A stretch of 64,000 nucleotides of DNA from Planctomycetota bacterium (GTDB lineage: Bacteria; Planctomycetota; Brocadiia; SM23-32; JAKLEA01): assembly GCA_022711755.1 (NCBI GenBank), contig JAKLEA010000003.1:124001-188000 (forward strand), in the 5' to 3' direction. Of this stretch, positions 43,215-52,726 are shown one piece after another (positions within the stretch are counted from its first letter, which is position 1; the number at the start of each line of letters is the position of its first letter). Under the pieces are notes generated by a model. That model was not told where the DNA came from, did no database searches, and worked only from the letters and a program-made list of their open reading frames with translations. Position numbers and translations under genes: made by a program.

Positions 43215-44404
43215 CCGCCGCCTTCATCCCGTTCGGTTTCCTCCCCGTGCCTGCCTTTTATCAGTCTCCCCCGGCGGATGGCGTCCTTGCCATACTTCCT
43301 TCGAATGTCTTCGGTGATTTCGGCGAGTTTCCCGCGCCTTTTATCAGTCTCCGGATCGAAAAGAGAAAGCTGCCGCGGGCCCGAAGACAGATTTGAGACC
43401 TGAATCCCCGCCAACCGGACCGGAACGCGCTTCGGAAGTCGTTCTTCATACAGGCGCTTCAGGCGCGGCCAGATTTCATCGGTCAGGTTCGTCGGCTCCG
43501 GCAGCGTCGCGGATCGCGTCAGCGTCGTGAAGTCGGGGAAGCGGATTTTCAGCGTGACGGTCTTGCCGCGAAATCCGGAGCGCACCAGCCTCCCGGCGAC
43601 CTCCTCGGTCAGCTCAAGCAGGCAGTCCAGCACGTCCTTCGGATCGGTCAGGTCGGTCGGAAATGTCACCTCAGCGCCCATGCTTTTTGCCGCCGCGTCC
43701 GGGATTACCGGGGAATCGTCCTCGCCGCTCGCCAGGCGGAGCAGGCTCTCCGCGTGCGAGCCGAGGCGTTTCTCCAGGACATCAAGCGGGAAACCCCATA
43801 AATCGCCGATCTTTCTTATCCCCATGCGATCCAGCGCGGCGCAGGTTGTCTCCCCAACGCCCCAGAGCCTCGACACCGGCAGCCCCCTCAGAACGTCCAG
43901 CTTGTTTTCTTCCGTGATGACGACGAAGCCGTCCGGCTTCCTGAGATCGCTGGCAAGCTTGGCAAGGAACTTGTTCGGCGCGACGCCCACGGAGGCGGTC
44001 AGGCCGGTCTCGCTCTTGATCCGCTGCTTGATCAGCCGCCCGATCTCCGGCGCCGGCCCGAAGAGCTTCAGGCTGCCGGTCACGTCCAGAAACGCCTCAT
44101 CGAGCGACAGCGGTTCGACGAGGGGGGTGTATGAGAGGAAGATTTCGCGGATGTGCCCGGACATTTCCTCGTAACGCCCGAAGCTGCATCCCGTGAAGAC
44201 GGCGTGCGGGCAGAGCCGCCGCGCGCGTGTCATGGGCATTGCGCTGTGCACGCCGAAGCGTCGGGCCTCATAACTCGCCGCGCTCACGACGCTCCTCGGG
44301 CCGAGTCCGCCAACAATGACGGGCCTTCCGCGCCACTCGGGATGATCGAGCTGCTCCACCGACGCGTAGAAGGCGTCCATGTCCACGTGAAGAATGCCGC
44401 GCAT
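43205..44404 (-). CDS. dinB: DNA polymerase IV (Y-family translesion polymerase)
   Basis: A 399-residue Y-family polymerase. Catalytic blocks: HVDMDAFYASVEQLD at the N-terminus (residues 6-20), YEARRFGVHSAMPM, and the SLDEAFLDVT motif with two acidic residues. The helix-hairpin-helix GLPVSRLWGVGETTC and little-finger domain follow. Near the C-terminus RQLSLF is a good sliding-clamp binding motif, followed by a charged tail. No LexA-like box was identified upstream. It bypasses lesions at a cost in fidelity. Confidence 0.95.
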   Translation of the reverse strand: MRGILHVDMDAFYASVEQLDHPEWRGRPVIVGGLGPRSVVSAASYEARRFGVHSAMPMTRARRLCPHAVFTGCSFGRYEEMSGHIREIFLSYTPLVEPLSLDEAFLDVTGSLKLFGPAPEIGRLIKQRIKSETGLTASVGVAPNKFLAKLASDLRKPDGFVVITEENKLDVLRGLPVSRLWGVGETTCAALDRMGIRKIGDLWGFPLDVLEKRLGSHAESLLRLASGEDDSPVIPDAAAKSMGAEVTFPTDLTDPKDVLDCLLELTEEVAGRLVRSGFRGKTVTLKIRFPDFTTLTRSATLPEPTNLTDEIWPRLKRLYEERLPKRVPVRLAGIQVSNLSSGPRQLSLFDPETDKRRGKLAEITEDIRRKYGKDAIRRGRLIKGRHGEETERDEGGGQS

Positions 44405-44918
44405 GGCGATAGGGTAAGCCGCGGAGGCGCGGACGGCAACGACAAACGGAGACGCGCAGCATGCGCGCCATCGGTCGAAAGAGAGCGTTTTATATGTGTT
44501 AAGCGCATTATAATCTCCGGACAGACTTAGCCCCCCAACGTGTGCTATATTTATCGGTTCCTTCCCCCGCGCTTTATGCCGGCGCGCTGGCCGGGAGTTC
44601 GCCCACGATTATCATTTGCCTTTCAGCGCTCTTTTCATCCATGGGGAGGGGATGGCATCCGGGGCGGAGCCTGTATAATGTCCCTTTATACGCAGCTCCA
44701 CGGCAACGCCGCGCACGAGCCGCACACGGTGGTTGACAAAAACCGTTTCATCGTGAAGAATGTAGACTGAGCGATTGGAGAGGACGTTCCCCCCGCGGCC
44801 ATATGCCGCCCCCTATTGCAGCCGCCCTCCGACAGGGCGCGGTTCAGCATGTCCGTAATCCGCCCGCTTCCTGTGGCGTAATCGCGGGAGGCGGCTTCCA
44901 TTCCATGGAGAGATGAAA
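44405..44918. other. Intergenic region, 514 bp, between dinB and the activase gene
   Basis: Divergent spacer. It holds a TATAAT (44674-44679) without a good -35 partner, a possible 30-codon ORF, and GC-rich inverted stretches near 44790-44845. I see no other gene. Confidence 0.4.
44678..44770 (+). CDS. Possible 30-residue small protein
   Basis: ATG at 44678 follows GGAG by 8 nt and opens a 30-codon frame (MSLYTQLHGNAAHEPHTVV, ending FIVKNVD) upstream of the activase gene. The composition is polar and plausible, but there is no homolog I recognise. It could be a leader peptide or chance. Confidence 0.25.
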   Translation: MSLYTQLHGNAAHEPHTVVDKNRFIVKNVD

Positions 44919-47900
44919 ATGAGACTTGGCATTGATCTCGGCGCGGTTTTCGCAAGGATTATCCTGGCCGATGACGACGGCCGCATCCTTGAAAGGCGCG
45001 CCGATCGTCATCGCGGAAGCCCGTTGTCATGCCTGATGCGCCTGCTGGACGGCGTCGCCGTTGACGACCGGACTGCAGTCGGCGTTACAGGCAAACACTC
45101 CGCCCTGCTGTCCGATTATCTTGACGTCAGTTACGCCACGCCCGTGAGCGCGGAGCTTGCGGTCGTCAGGCCGCAATTTCCCGAAGCCCGATACATACTC
45201 AACGTCGGCGGGGGAAGCGCGACACTCATACAATTGGGCGAGGATGGAAGTTTCCTGGATTATTCCACCAATTCGATGTGCGCGGCCGGCACGGGATCAT
45301 TCCTGGACCTTCAGGCGGAGCGGCTTGGGCTGAATCTGGAAGAGGTAGGGGAGTCCTTCTACAACGACGACCCGCCGCCGATAGCCACCCGCTGCTCCGT
45401 CTTCGCCAAGACGGACCTTATCCATCGCCAGCAGGAAGGTTACTCCATCCCAGCGCTCTGGAGCGGGCTATGCAAGAGCCTGACCAGCACGTGCCTGAAC
45501 ACCGTTCTGCGCGGCAGGAGCCTGGACGGTCCGACCGTACTGACCGGCGGGTTGACGCGCAATCGGGAGGTCATGCGCTGGATGAAGCAGCGCTACGGGG
45601 AGATCATCCGGACGTTCTCTGACGCGGAATTCAGCGGGGCGATGGGGGCGGCGATGCTGGCGACGAAGAAGCCGTCCGGCTTCAGGGCCGCGCTGGAAAA
45701 GATCGAAGAAAGCGCCAGGCACAACACGGACATGCCGCGGCGCGAGCCGCTCGTGCTCAGGAAATCGAAATTCCCAAGCTTCGAGGTGGCGGAGAGCTAC
45801 ACGGACGACCAAGGCAACGAGGTCCGGATTTCGGCGTGGCCGGAAAAGCAAGGGGAACCGACCTACGTCGGGGTGGACATCGGCTCGACGAGCACGAAGC
45901 TGCTGCTGATTGATCACGGCGGGAAGGCGCTGGTGGACATATATCGCCGCACCGAGGGCGATCCCATCGGCGCGACGCGTAAAATTTTCAAGGCGCTCAG
46001 GGCGGCGGCGGAGAAGCATGGTTTCCCGCCGACGATCGCCGGCATGAGCACGACCGGCAGCGGGCGGAAGCTGGTCGGCAAGGTATTTGGCGCAGACGTG
46101 ATAGTCAACGAGATCACGGCGCACCTGCGGGGGGCGCTGCAGGTTGACCCGCGAGTAGACACCGTTTTCGAGATCGGCGGACAGGACGCGAAGTACATCC
46201 GCGCGGTTGACGGGCGCATACGAGACTCGAACATGAACTACGTCTGCGCGGCGGGGACCGGCTCGTTCGTCGAGGAGCAGGCCAAGCGGCTCGGCTTCTC
46301 GCTGGAGGAGATCGGCAAGGTTGTCATGGGCGTCAGTCCGCCGATGACGTCGGACCGCTGCACGGTCTTCATGGAGCAGGACGTTGACCTGCTGGTGCGG
46401 GAGGGGTTCTCGCGCGAGGAGTGCATGGCGGCGGTGCTTTACTCGGTAGTGAAGAACTACCTGAACAAGGTTGTCGGCAGGCGGCCGTACAGCAAGGAGC
46501 GCGTGTTCTTCCAGGGCGCGACGGCGCGAAACAAGGGGCTGGTGGCCGCGTTTGAGAACCTGCTGGGGGTCGAGGTTGTAGTGTCACCCTATTGCCACGT
46601 CATGGGTTCCTTCGGTTCCGCGCTACTGGTCAAGGATATGATGGAATCGTCCGGGAAGAAGACGGCTTTCCCCGGGATTGAGGTTGCGGATCGCGAGGTC
46701 GTTGTGCGGTCGGATACGTGCGAATTCTGCGATAATCATTGCAAGATCACGCACGGCAGGCTTGAGGGCGGCGCGGAGGAGCAGTCCTGGGGGTACCTCT
46801 GCGGGCGCGATCCGGACGAAAAGAAGGCCCGCGTGAACGCGGCGTACGAGCTTTTCCGGACGCGCAACCGCCTGCTCAAGCAGACCGCTGGAGCGCCCGC
46901 GCCGGAGAAGCCTCGCGGGACCGTCCGGTTCCCGATGGCGCTCACGACATATTCCCACCTGCCGTTGTGGAAGACATTCTTCCACTCGCTGGGATATCAG
47001 GTGAAGATCACGACGCAGACGGACGACGAGATCAAGGCAACGGGCGGGGCGCTGGCGGCTGCGGATTTCTGCTTCCCGCTCAAGGCCGCGCTGGGCCAGG
47101 TCAAGAGGGCGCTTGACGACGGAGTCGCCGACGGAAGCGGCAAGAGCGATTACGTCCTGACGCCGCACATGATCTGCCCGCACGTCAACGAGATGACTAC
47201 GAACAGCTTTTTCTGCCCGTACGTGCAGGCGATGCCCAGTCTTGCCCGGGCGGCGCTTGGGGCGCATCACGGCGCGACGGACAGACTGTTGAATCCGATA
47301 CTGGATTTTCGATGGTCGTCGCGGCTCCAGTTGAATTCGCTGGAGGAGACCGTGGGCGCGCGGCTGGGGCTTGACCGCGCGGCAATCGCGAAGGCGTGGG
47401 ACCTGGCGGTGGCGACACAAAGGAATTTCGAGGAGCAGTTGAGGCAGGAGGGGCGCAAATTCCTCGACGGGTTGAAGGCCGAGGGCAGGCGCGGCGTTGT
47501 CATCGTCGGACGGCCCTACAACACGTGCGATCCGGGCGTCAACGTGGGGCTTCCGCAGAAGATCACGCAGACCGGCGCGGCGGTGATACCGATTGACATG
47601 CTGCCGATTGACGTCGGGAAACTGGATCCCGCCTTCTTCAACATGTACTGGGCGTACGGGCAGAAGATCATGGCCGCGGCGGATTACGTCCGCTCGCAGC
47701 CCAACCTGTTTGCGATTTACCTGAGCAATTTCGCCTGCGGGCCGGACTCGTTCCTGCTGAGCCACTTTACGGAGGTCATGGGCGACAAACCGTTCCTGAT
47801 CCTGGAGCTTGACGAGCAGGGCGGAGACGCCGGTTACATGACGCGCGTCGAGGCGTTCATGGACGTGCTGAAGGCTTGGAACCGCGAGCTTCCCCCTCGC

Positions 47901-49121
47901 AAGCCGCTGCGCAAGGTGGCGCAGGCGGACATGGAGGGCAAGACCGTCTGGATCCCGCCGATGCACGATTACGGACCGACGATCTTCGCCGCCGCCTTCA
48001 AGGGTTTCGGCGTGGACGCGCGCGCTCTGCCCCCCGAAGACCGGGACGCCTACGAGCTTGGCCGCTCGGTCACGCGCGGGAGCGAATGCCTGCCTTGCGC
48101 ATGCACCATCGGGACGTTCCTGAAGACGCTGGAGAAGGAGGGGATCAGGCGCGACGGGCGAGGCAACGTCTTCTTCATGCCGGCGGCGGACGGGCCGTGC
48201 CGCTTCGGGCAGTACGGGTTGCTGCATCGCTCGGTGCTGGACCGCATGGGCTGGGGGGGGGTGGAGATACTTTCCCCCTCGGCGTTCAACTCGTATCACG
48301 GGCTGCCGCAGGAGCTTCGCCGCATCCTCTGGCGGGCAATACTCTGCAGCGACATCTTGTTCAAGTGCGGCACGAAGCTGCGCCCGTATGAGCGGGAAAA
48401 GGGAACGACGGACCGGATCATTGCGGCGGGGATAGAGCGCGTCTGCCGCGCGTTCGAGTCCGGCGGGGACGTTGACGCCGCCATGCGGGAGACGATTCGC
48501 GAGCTTGAGACGGTGAAGCATGAGTCGTTCGGGACGAAGCCGCTGATCGGCGTCGTGGGCGAGATTTACGTCCGCTGCAACCCTTTCTGCAACTCCAACG
48601 TGATCCGGACGATCGAGGCGCTGGGGGGGGAGGCGTGGCTTTCCCCGACCTCCGAATGGTTCCTGTACACGGCGCTGATGCAGCGCTGGATCGCCGGGCA
48701 ACACCCGTTGCATCTCAAGCAGAAACTGAAGGCGCTGGCAAAAAACGCTTTCCTTCATCGCTACGAGAAGCAATGCTATGAGATCGCCGGGGCGTTGCTG
48801 GCGGACCGGCATGAGCCTGACATCGAGGAAATCGTCGAGGCGGGCAGGCGCAGCGTTCCGCAGAACTTCTACGGCGAGTCAATTCTGACGCTCGGACGAT
48901 CGCGCCTTTTCGCATCGCGGGACAAGGTTGGTATGGTCGTCAACTGCGCGCCTTTCACGTGCATGCCCGGCTCGCTGACTTCGGCGCTCGGGCAGGAGAT
49001 TCAGGAGTCCGAGAGCGCGCCGATAGTGAGCGTTTTTTACGACGGCGAGGATCTGCTGAACGACCGCCTGGCCGTCTACATGAACACGCTGATTGCGGCG
49101 TCGGCGCGAAACGGCGTGTGA
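44919..49121 (+). CDS. Large acyl-CoA dehydratase activase-like protein (double ASKHA, DUF2229)
   Basis: A 1,400-residue protein. GGAGAG is 6 nt before the ATG at 44919 (MRLGIDLGAVFARI), better than the ATG at 44913. Residues about 1-270 and 318-585 are two BadF/BcrA/HgdC-type ATPase domains: GIDLGAV, then CAAGTGSFLDLQAERLG; and GVDIGSTSTKLLL, then CAAGTGSFVEEQAKRLG. In both, the Cys of CAAGTGSF would ligate the bridging [4Fe-4S] cluster. A Cys-rich segment (CEFCDNHCKITHG, near 605) leads into DUF2229 (about 660-880) and an HgdB-like C-terminal half with CACTIG and CNPFCNSN. Such giant activases are frequent in anaerobes but their substrates are mostly unknown; no separate dehydratase subunits are nearby. 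Confidence 0.9.
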   Translation: MRLGIDLGAVFARIILADDDGRILERRADRHRGSPLSCLMRLLDGVAVDDRTAVGVTGKHSALLSDYLDVSYATPVSAELAVVRPQFPEARYILNVGGGSATLIQLGEDGSFLDYSTNSMCAAGTGSFLDLQAERLGLNLEEVGESFYNDDPPPIATRCSVFAKTDLIHRQQEGYSIPALWSGLCKSLTSTCLNTVLRGRSLDGPTVLTGGLTRNREVMRWMKQRYGEIIRTFSDAEFSGAMGAAMLATKKPSGFRAALEKIEESARHNTDMPRREPLVLRKSKFPSFEVAESYTDDQGNEVRISAWPEKQGEPTYVGVDIGSTSTKLLLIDHGGKALVDIYRRTEGDPIGATRKIFKALRAAAEKHGFPPTIAGMSTTGSGRKLVGKVFGADVIVNEITAHLRGALQVDPRVDTVFEIGGQDAKYIRAVDGRIRDSNMNYVCAAGTGSFVEEQAKRLGFSLEEIGKVVMGVSPPMTSDRCTVFMEQDVDLLVREGFSREECMAAVLYSVVKNYLNKVVGRRPYSKERVFFQGATARNKGLVAAFENLLGVEVVVSPYCHVMGSFGSALLVKDMMESSGKKTAFPGIEVADREVVVRSDTCEFCDNHCKITHGRLEGGAEEQSWGYLCGRDPDEKKARVNAAYELFRTRNRLLKQTAGAPAPEKPRGTVRFPMALTTYSHLPLWKTFFHSLGYQVKITTQTDDEIKATGGALAAADFCFPLKAALGQVKRALDDGVADGSGKSDYVLTPHMICPHVNEMTTNSFFCPYVQAMPSLARAALGAHHGATDRLLNPILDFRWSSRLQLNSLEETVGARLGLDRAAIAKAWDLAVATQRNFEEQLRQEGRKFLDGLKAEGRRGVVIVGRPYNTCDPGVNVGLPQKITQTGAAVIPIDMLPIDVGKLDPAFFNMYWAYGQKIMAAADYVRSQPNLFAIYLSNFACGPDSFLLSHFTEVMGDKPFLILELDEQGGDAGYMTRVEAFMDVLKAWNRELPPRKPLRKVAQADMEGKTVWIPPMHDYGPTIFAAAFKGFGVDARALPPEDRDAYELGRSVTRGSECLPCACTIGTFLKTLEKEGIRRDGRGNVFFMPAADGPCRFGQYGLLHRSVLDRMGWGGVEILSPSAFNSYHGLPQELRRILWRAILCSDILFKCGTKLRPYEREKGTTDRIIAAGIERVCRAFESGGDVDAAMRETIRELETVKHESFGTKPLIGVVGEIYVRCNPFCNSNVIRTIEALGGEAWLSPTSEWFLYTALMQRWIAGQHPLHLKQKLKALAKNAFLHRYEKQCYEIAGALLADRHEPDIEEIVEAGRRSVPQNFYGESILTLGRSRLFASRDKVGMVVNCAPFTCMPGSLTSALGQEIQESESAPIVSVFYDGEDLLNDRLAVYMNTLIAASARNGV

Positions 49122-49188
49122 CCTGATTCAGGGCGGTTCCCATGCAAAGCCGGAACCCTCCGAAACACTCGACGGCACAGGAGAACAC

Positions 49189-50484
49189 TTGGCAACTTTC
49201 AAGCCATTCTGCGGAGTTCGCTATTCGGAAAAGGTTGTCGGCGAAATTGAGCGCGTAGTCGCGCCGCCATACGATGTGATATCGTCGGAGGAACGCGAGG
49301 CGTTCGCCCGGAAGCATCCGTATAACGTCGTCCAACTCATCCTCCCGAAGGCCGAGGGGCAGACGGACAAGTACGAAACCGCAGGGAGCATATGGCGCGA
49401 ATGGCTGGCGTCAGGGGCATTGAGGAGGGACGAACGTCCGGCGTTCTATATCTGCGATCAGGAATTTATTTTCGAGGGCGCGGAGCATCGCCGCCGCGCG
49501 GTGACGGGGCGCGTTCTGCTTGAGGAGTTCGGCAGAGGCTCGATCTATCCACATGAGCACACCATGAGCGGGCCAAAGGCGGACAGGATGCGCCTGATGC
49601 AGTCGTGCAGGGCGAACCTAAGCCCCGTCTTCGGCCTCTTCCCCGATCCGGGACGCAGTGTGCTTGACGACCTGGATGAGATGCTGCGCCGAAGCTCGCG
49701 GTCGGCGGAATTTACGGACTGGGCGGGCATCAGAAACACGTTATGGGTGATTGACGATCCGGAGATGACGGACGCAATAAGCGCGGCCATGAATGAGCGG
49801 ATACTGCTCATCGCGGACGGACATCATCGCTACGAGACCGCGCTGGAATACCGGAATACCTTCAGACCGAAGGACGCCGCCCCCGGCTCCGTCGCGGCGG
49901 ATTACGTCATGATGGCCTGCGTTTCGATGCGCGATCAGGGGTTGAAGATCGTGCCGACGCACAGAGGAGTTAAAGTTCCGCCGCGCTTTAACTGGGACGG
50001 TTTTATCAGTTCCATCTGCGCGGATTTCCGCGTCAGCCCGGCGTCCAACAATCCTGATGAGTTCCTGAAAGCGGTGACAAAAGGCACGGACATTCACACG
50101 ATAGGCCTGTATGCCGGGCCGTCTAGGGGGTATTTCCTGCTCAGCATGAAGAATCCTGATGCGATGGCAAAGGCCGCGCCGGACAAGCCGCAACCCTGGC
50201 GGGAGCTTGACGTGGCGATCCTGCAGAAGCTGATCATGGAAAATCGCCTGGAACTTGACACGGCGGCGCTGACCTCAGGCGGAAATGTCATGTATTCCCA
50301 GGTTCCGTCGGAAATATTCCGCATGGTGAATGATGGCGAGTGTGAACTGGGCTTTATTCTGAATCCGACATTAGTGGAGCAGGTAAGGTCAGTCGCCGAA
50401 GCAGGAAGCAAGATGCCGCCCAAGTCCACGTTCTTTTATCCCAAGCTGTTGACGGGCATGGCTTTCCACTATCTTGCTGATTAG
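49189..50484 (+). CDS. DUF1015 family protein
   Basis: A 431-residue protein. The open frame reaches back into the activase gene, but AGGAG 5 nt before TTG at 49189 and the family start ATFKPFCGVRYSEKVVGEIE fix the start as TTG. Family motifs: VVAPPYDVISSEERE, GSIYPHEHTMSGPKADRM, and IADGHHRYETALEYRN. DUF1015 proteins may be kinases or SerK-like enzymes (the ADGHHR motif recalls free-serine kinase SerK); the role is not settled. It follows the activase gene closely and may be co-transcribed. Confidence 0.85.
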   Translation: MATFKPFCGVRYSEKVVGEIERVVAPPYDVISSEEREAFARKHPYNVVQLILPKAEGQTDKYETAGSIWREWLASGALRRDERPAFYICDQEFIFEGAEHRRRAVTGRVLLEEFGRGSIYPHEHTMSGPKADRMRLMQSCRANLSPVFGLFPDPGRSVLDDLDEMLRRSSRSAEFTDWAGIRNTLWVIDDPEMTDAISAAMNERILLIADGHHRYETALEYRNTFRPKDAAPGSVAADYVMMACVSMRDQGLKIVPTHRGVKVPPRFNWDGFISSICADFRVSPASNNPDEFLKAVTKGTDIHTIGLYAGPSRGYFLLSMKNPDAMAKAAPDKPQPWRELDVAILQKLIMENRLELDTAALTSGGNVMYSQVPSEIFRMVNDGECELGFILNPTLVEQVRSVAEAGSKMPPKSTFFYPKLLTGMAFHYLAD

Positions 50485-50622
50485 TTATAGCGCCTGATCC
50501 TGAGATCAGATGTAATAATAATACGAGCCATGGAGTGACATGATAGTTAGTAAATACGAATAAAGTAACCCTTATTATGTGATCGTATCAGCCTATTCAT
50601 TAATTATTCTGCAGAAAGCCCC

Positions 50623-50651
50623 TTGAAAAAGTATCAAGGATAGACTATAAT
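50623..50651 (+). promoter_or_regulatory. Sigma-70-type promoter of nagB
   Basis: TTGAAA (50623-50628), exactly 17 bp, TATAAT (50646-50651), in an AT-rich stretch of an otherwise GC-rich window. It is 127 bp before the nagB ATG, leaving a long leader. The region 50485-50778 has no other recognisable gene. Confidence 0.75.
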
Positions 50652-50778
50652 ATTCCATATCGCGGGAATACTCCGCATGTTTTTTCAGGTTCGACACAGG
50701 CTCATTGGCGCCCCATGGGCGGGCGTCTGACCGCCTTGGAGAACCAGATGCCGATTTCCCCAAAGGAGGAATCCACAG

Positions 50779-51549
50779 ATGCGTATCATCGTAGTTGACA
50801 CCCCGGAACAGATGGGCAAAGTCGCCGCCGAGATCGTCCTGGCAGAACGCGCGAAGAAGGCGAAGGGCGACTTCGTGCTGGGTCTTGCAACCGGCTCGAC
50901 GCCGATCCCTCTCTACAAGGAGCTTATCCGCCTGAAGGAAGAGGGCAAGTTCAGCCCCAAGAAGCTCATGAGCTTTAACCTGGATGAATACGTCGGCCTG
51001 CCCCCCTCCCATGACCAGTCATATCGCTATTTCATGAACCAGCAACTGTTCGACGAGCTGGGAATTGACAAGAAGAAAACCTTCGTCCCGGACGGAATGG
51101 CCAAGGACATTGAGGCCTTCTGCGCCGATTACGAAGCGAAGATGAAGGCCGCCGGCGGTGTGGACGTTCAGGTACTCGGAATCGGACGCAACGGCCACGT
51201 CGGCTTCAACGAGCCGGGAACGTCGCTGGCCTCCCGCACGCACAAGGTCAAGCTGACAGCGGACACGATTGACGCCAACGCCCGCTTCTTCGCCAAGGCA
51301 TCGGACGTTCCGACCGAGGCCATCACGATGGGCGTCGGGACCATTCTTGAGTCGAAGGTCGCCCTGTTGCTGGCCTCAGGGGCCAACAAGGCCGACGTCA
51401 TCCTGAAGGCCATCGAAGGCCCGGTGACGGCCGCTGTTCCGGCCAGCGCGCTCCAGCTTCACCCGAAGCCGATCTTCGTCCTGACCAGGGACGCCTGCTG
51501 CAAGGGGTTGTCCTTCCACTACGAGAAGAAGTGCTGTTCGTGCTGCTAG
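50779..51549 (+). CDS. nagB: Glucosamine-6-phosphate deaminase
   Basis: A 256-residue enzyme that converts glucosamine-6-phosphate to fructose-6-phosphate and ammonia. GGAGGA precedes the ATG. Family motifs: LGLATGSTPIPLYKEL (phosphate binding), FNLDEYVGLPPSHDQSY (catalytic Asp region) and GIGRNGHVGFNEPG (catalytic Asp/His/Glu region). It ends in an unusual CCSCC tail. It has its own promoter. The next genes, pta and a GlmU-type enzyme, link it to acetyl-CoA and UDP-GlcNAc. Confidence 0.95.
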   Translation: MRIIVVDTPEQMGKVAAEIVLAERAKKAKGDFVLGLATGSTPIPLYKELIRLKEEGKFSPKKLMSFNLDEYVGLPPSHDQSYRYFMNQQLFDELGIDKKKTFVPDGMAKDIEAFCADYEAKMKAAGGVDVQVLGIGRNGHVGFNEPGTSLASRTHKVKLTADTIDANARFFAKASDVPTEAITMGVGTILESKVALLLASGANKADVILKAIEGPVTAAVPASALQLHPKPIFVLTRDACCKGLSFHYEKKCCSCC

Positions 51550-51567
51550 ACATCGGGAATATTGCCT

Positions 51568-51594
51568 CGGGCGCGGCTTCTAATGCCGCGCCCG
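51568..51594 (+). terminator. Hairpin after nagB
   Basis: A perfect 10-bp stem (CGGGCGCGGC / GCCGCGCCCG) with a 7-nt loop, 18 bp past the nagB stop. There is no T-run; a G9 tract follows at about 51609-51617. It may end or attenuate nagB transcription before pta. Confidence 0.5.
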
Positions 51595-51651
51595 GGGCGC
51601 CGCGCTACGGGGGGGGGATATAAGCGAGGCGTTCGATTGTCGGAGCAACCC

Positions 51652-52647
51652 ATGGATCTCATTCAGAAATACAAGGACATTGTTCGCGGCAGGGGGCTGC
51701 GAGTGGTCTACCCCGAGGGGAACGACGAGCGCTTGATTCGCGCGGCGGCGGAATGCGTCAGGGAGAATCTGGCGCGCCCGACACTGCTCGGGAAACCTGA
51801 CGAGATCGCGCAGAAGGCGCGTGAAGCCGGCGTCGCTCTGAACGGCGTTCAGGTTCTTGATCCCGGCGCGTCGGACAAGGTGACCGGGTACGCCGAGCTT
51901 TACGTCAAGGGCCGGGATGACATGAGCGTGAAGGTTGCTGCGCGGCTGGTTCGCAAACCCTTTGCGTTCGGGGCCATGATGTTGAAGGCGGGCGACGCGG
52001 ACCTTTTCGTCGGCGGCGCGACGGTCCCGACGGCGATAGTGATCCAGGCGGCGTCCCTGTGCGCGGGTTTTGAGCCGGGCATCAGCACGCCGTCGAGTTT
52101 CTTTCTGATGGACTGCCCACAGGCGGGGCCGGGCGGGGCTAAGCAGATGCTTTACGCGGACTGCGCGATAAATATCTCTCCGAACGCGCGGGAACTGGCG
52201 GAAATCGCGGTCTGCACGGCGCGCACAGCGAAATCGCTTCTGGGACGGGAGCCGAAAACGGCGCTCCTGAGCTTCTCAACCCACGGCAGCGCAAGCCACG
52301 CCGACGCGGAAAAGGTGATCGAGGCGACAAAACTGGCCAGGGAAATGGCTCCCGGATTCGTTTTCGACGGCGAACTGCAGCTTGACAGCGCCATCTCCCC
52401 GAAGGTAGCGGCGAAGAAGTGTCCGGACAGCCCAATAGCCGGACAAGCGGACGTCTTCATCTTCCCGGACCTTGACGCCGGCAATATAGCCTACAAGCTG
52501 ACGCAATATTTCGGAGGCGCGAAGGCGATCGGACCGATACTGCAAGGCTTCGCGAAGCCGGCAAGCGACCTTTCCCGCGGCGCGTCGGTTGAGGACGTGG
52601 TAAGCGCCACGGCGATACTCGGCGTAATGGCCGGAAAAGGAACTTAG
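51652..52647 (+). CDS. pta: Phosphate acetyltransferase (or phosphate acyltransferase)
   Basis: A 331-residue enzyme of the short Pta type. The start at 51652 (MDLIQKYKDIVRGRGLRVVYPEGNDE) follows GGAG by 6 nt. Motifs: VVYPEGNDERLIRAA, FGAMMLKAGDADLFVGGA, LLSFSTHGSASHADAEKV, and ADVFIFPDLDAGNIAYKLTQ. It interconverts acetyl-CoA and acetyl phosphate; phosphate butyryltransferases are related, but the motifs and length fit Pta. No acetate kinase is nearby; the ADP-forming synthetase at 19-21 kb offers another route to acetate and ATP. Confidence 0.92.
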   Translation: MDLIQKYKDIVRGRGLRVVYPEGNDERLIRAAAECVRENLARPTLLGKPDEIAQKAREAGVALNGVQVLDPGASDKVTGYAELYVKGRDDMSVKVAARLVRKPFAFGAMMLKAGDADLFVGGATVPTAIVIQAASLCAGFEPGISTPSSFFLMDCPQAGPGGAKQMLYADCAINISPNARELAEIAVCTARTAKSLLGREPKTALLSFSTHGSASHADAEKVIEATKLAREMAPGFVFDGELQLDSAISPKVAAKKCPDSPIAGQADVFIFPDLDAGNIAYKLTQYFGGAKAIGPILQGFAKPASDLSRGASVEDVVSATAILGVMAGKGT

Positions 52648-52726
52648 ACCCTTTGCACGGCAAGGGATTCCGAAGTAGAATACGCCGCCCGATGACGATT
52701 GAACGAGCGGCATGGAGGAAAACCAC

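Noticed and set aside
44674..44679. TATAAT as promoter of the activase gene
   Set aside because: No acceptable -35 hexamer at 16-18 bp, and the distance to the activase start is 240 bp. Kept only as a note.
45468..48812. Very long minus-strand ORFs antisense to the activase gene
   Set aside because: Shadow frames caused by high GC at third codon positions; Arg/Pro/Leu-rich, no domains and no ribosome binding sites.
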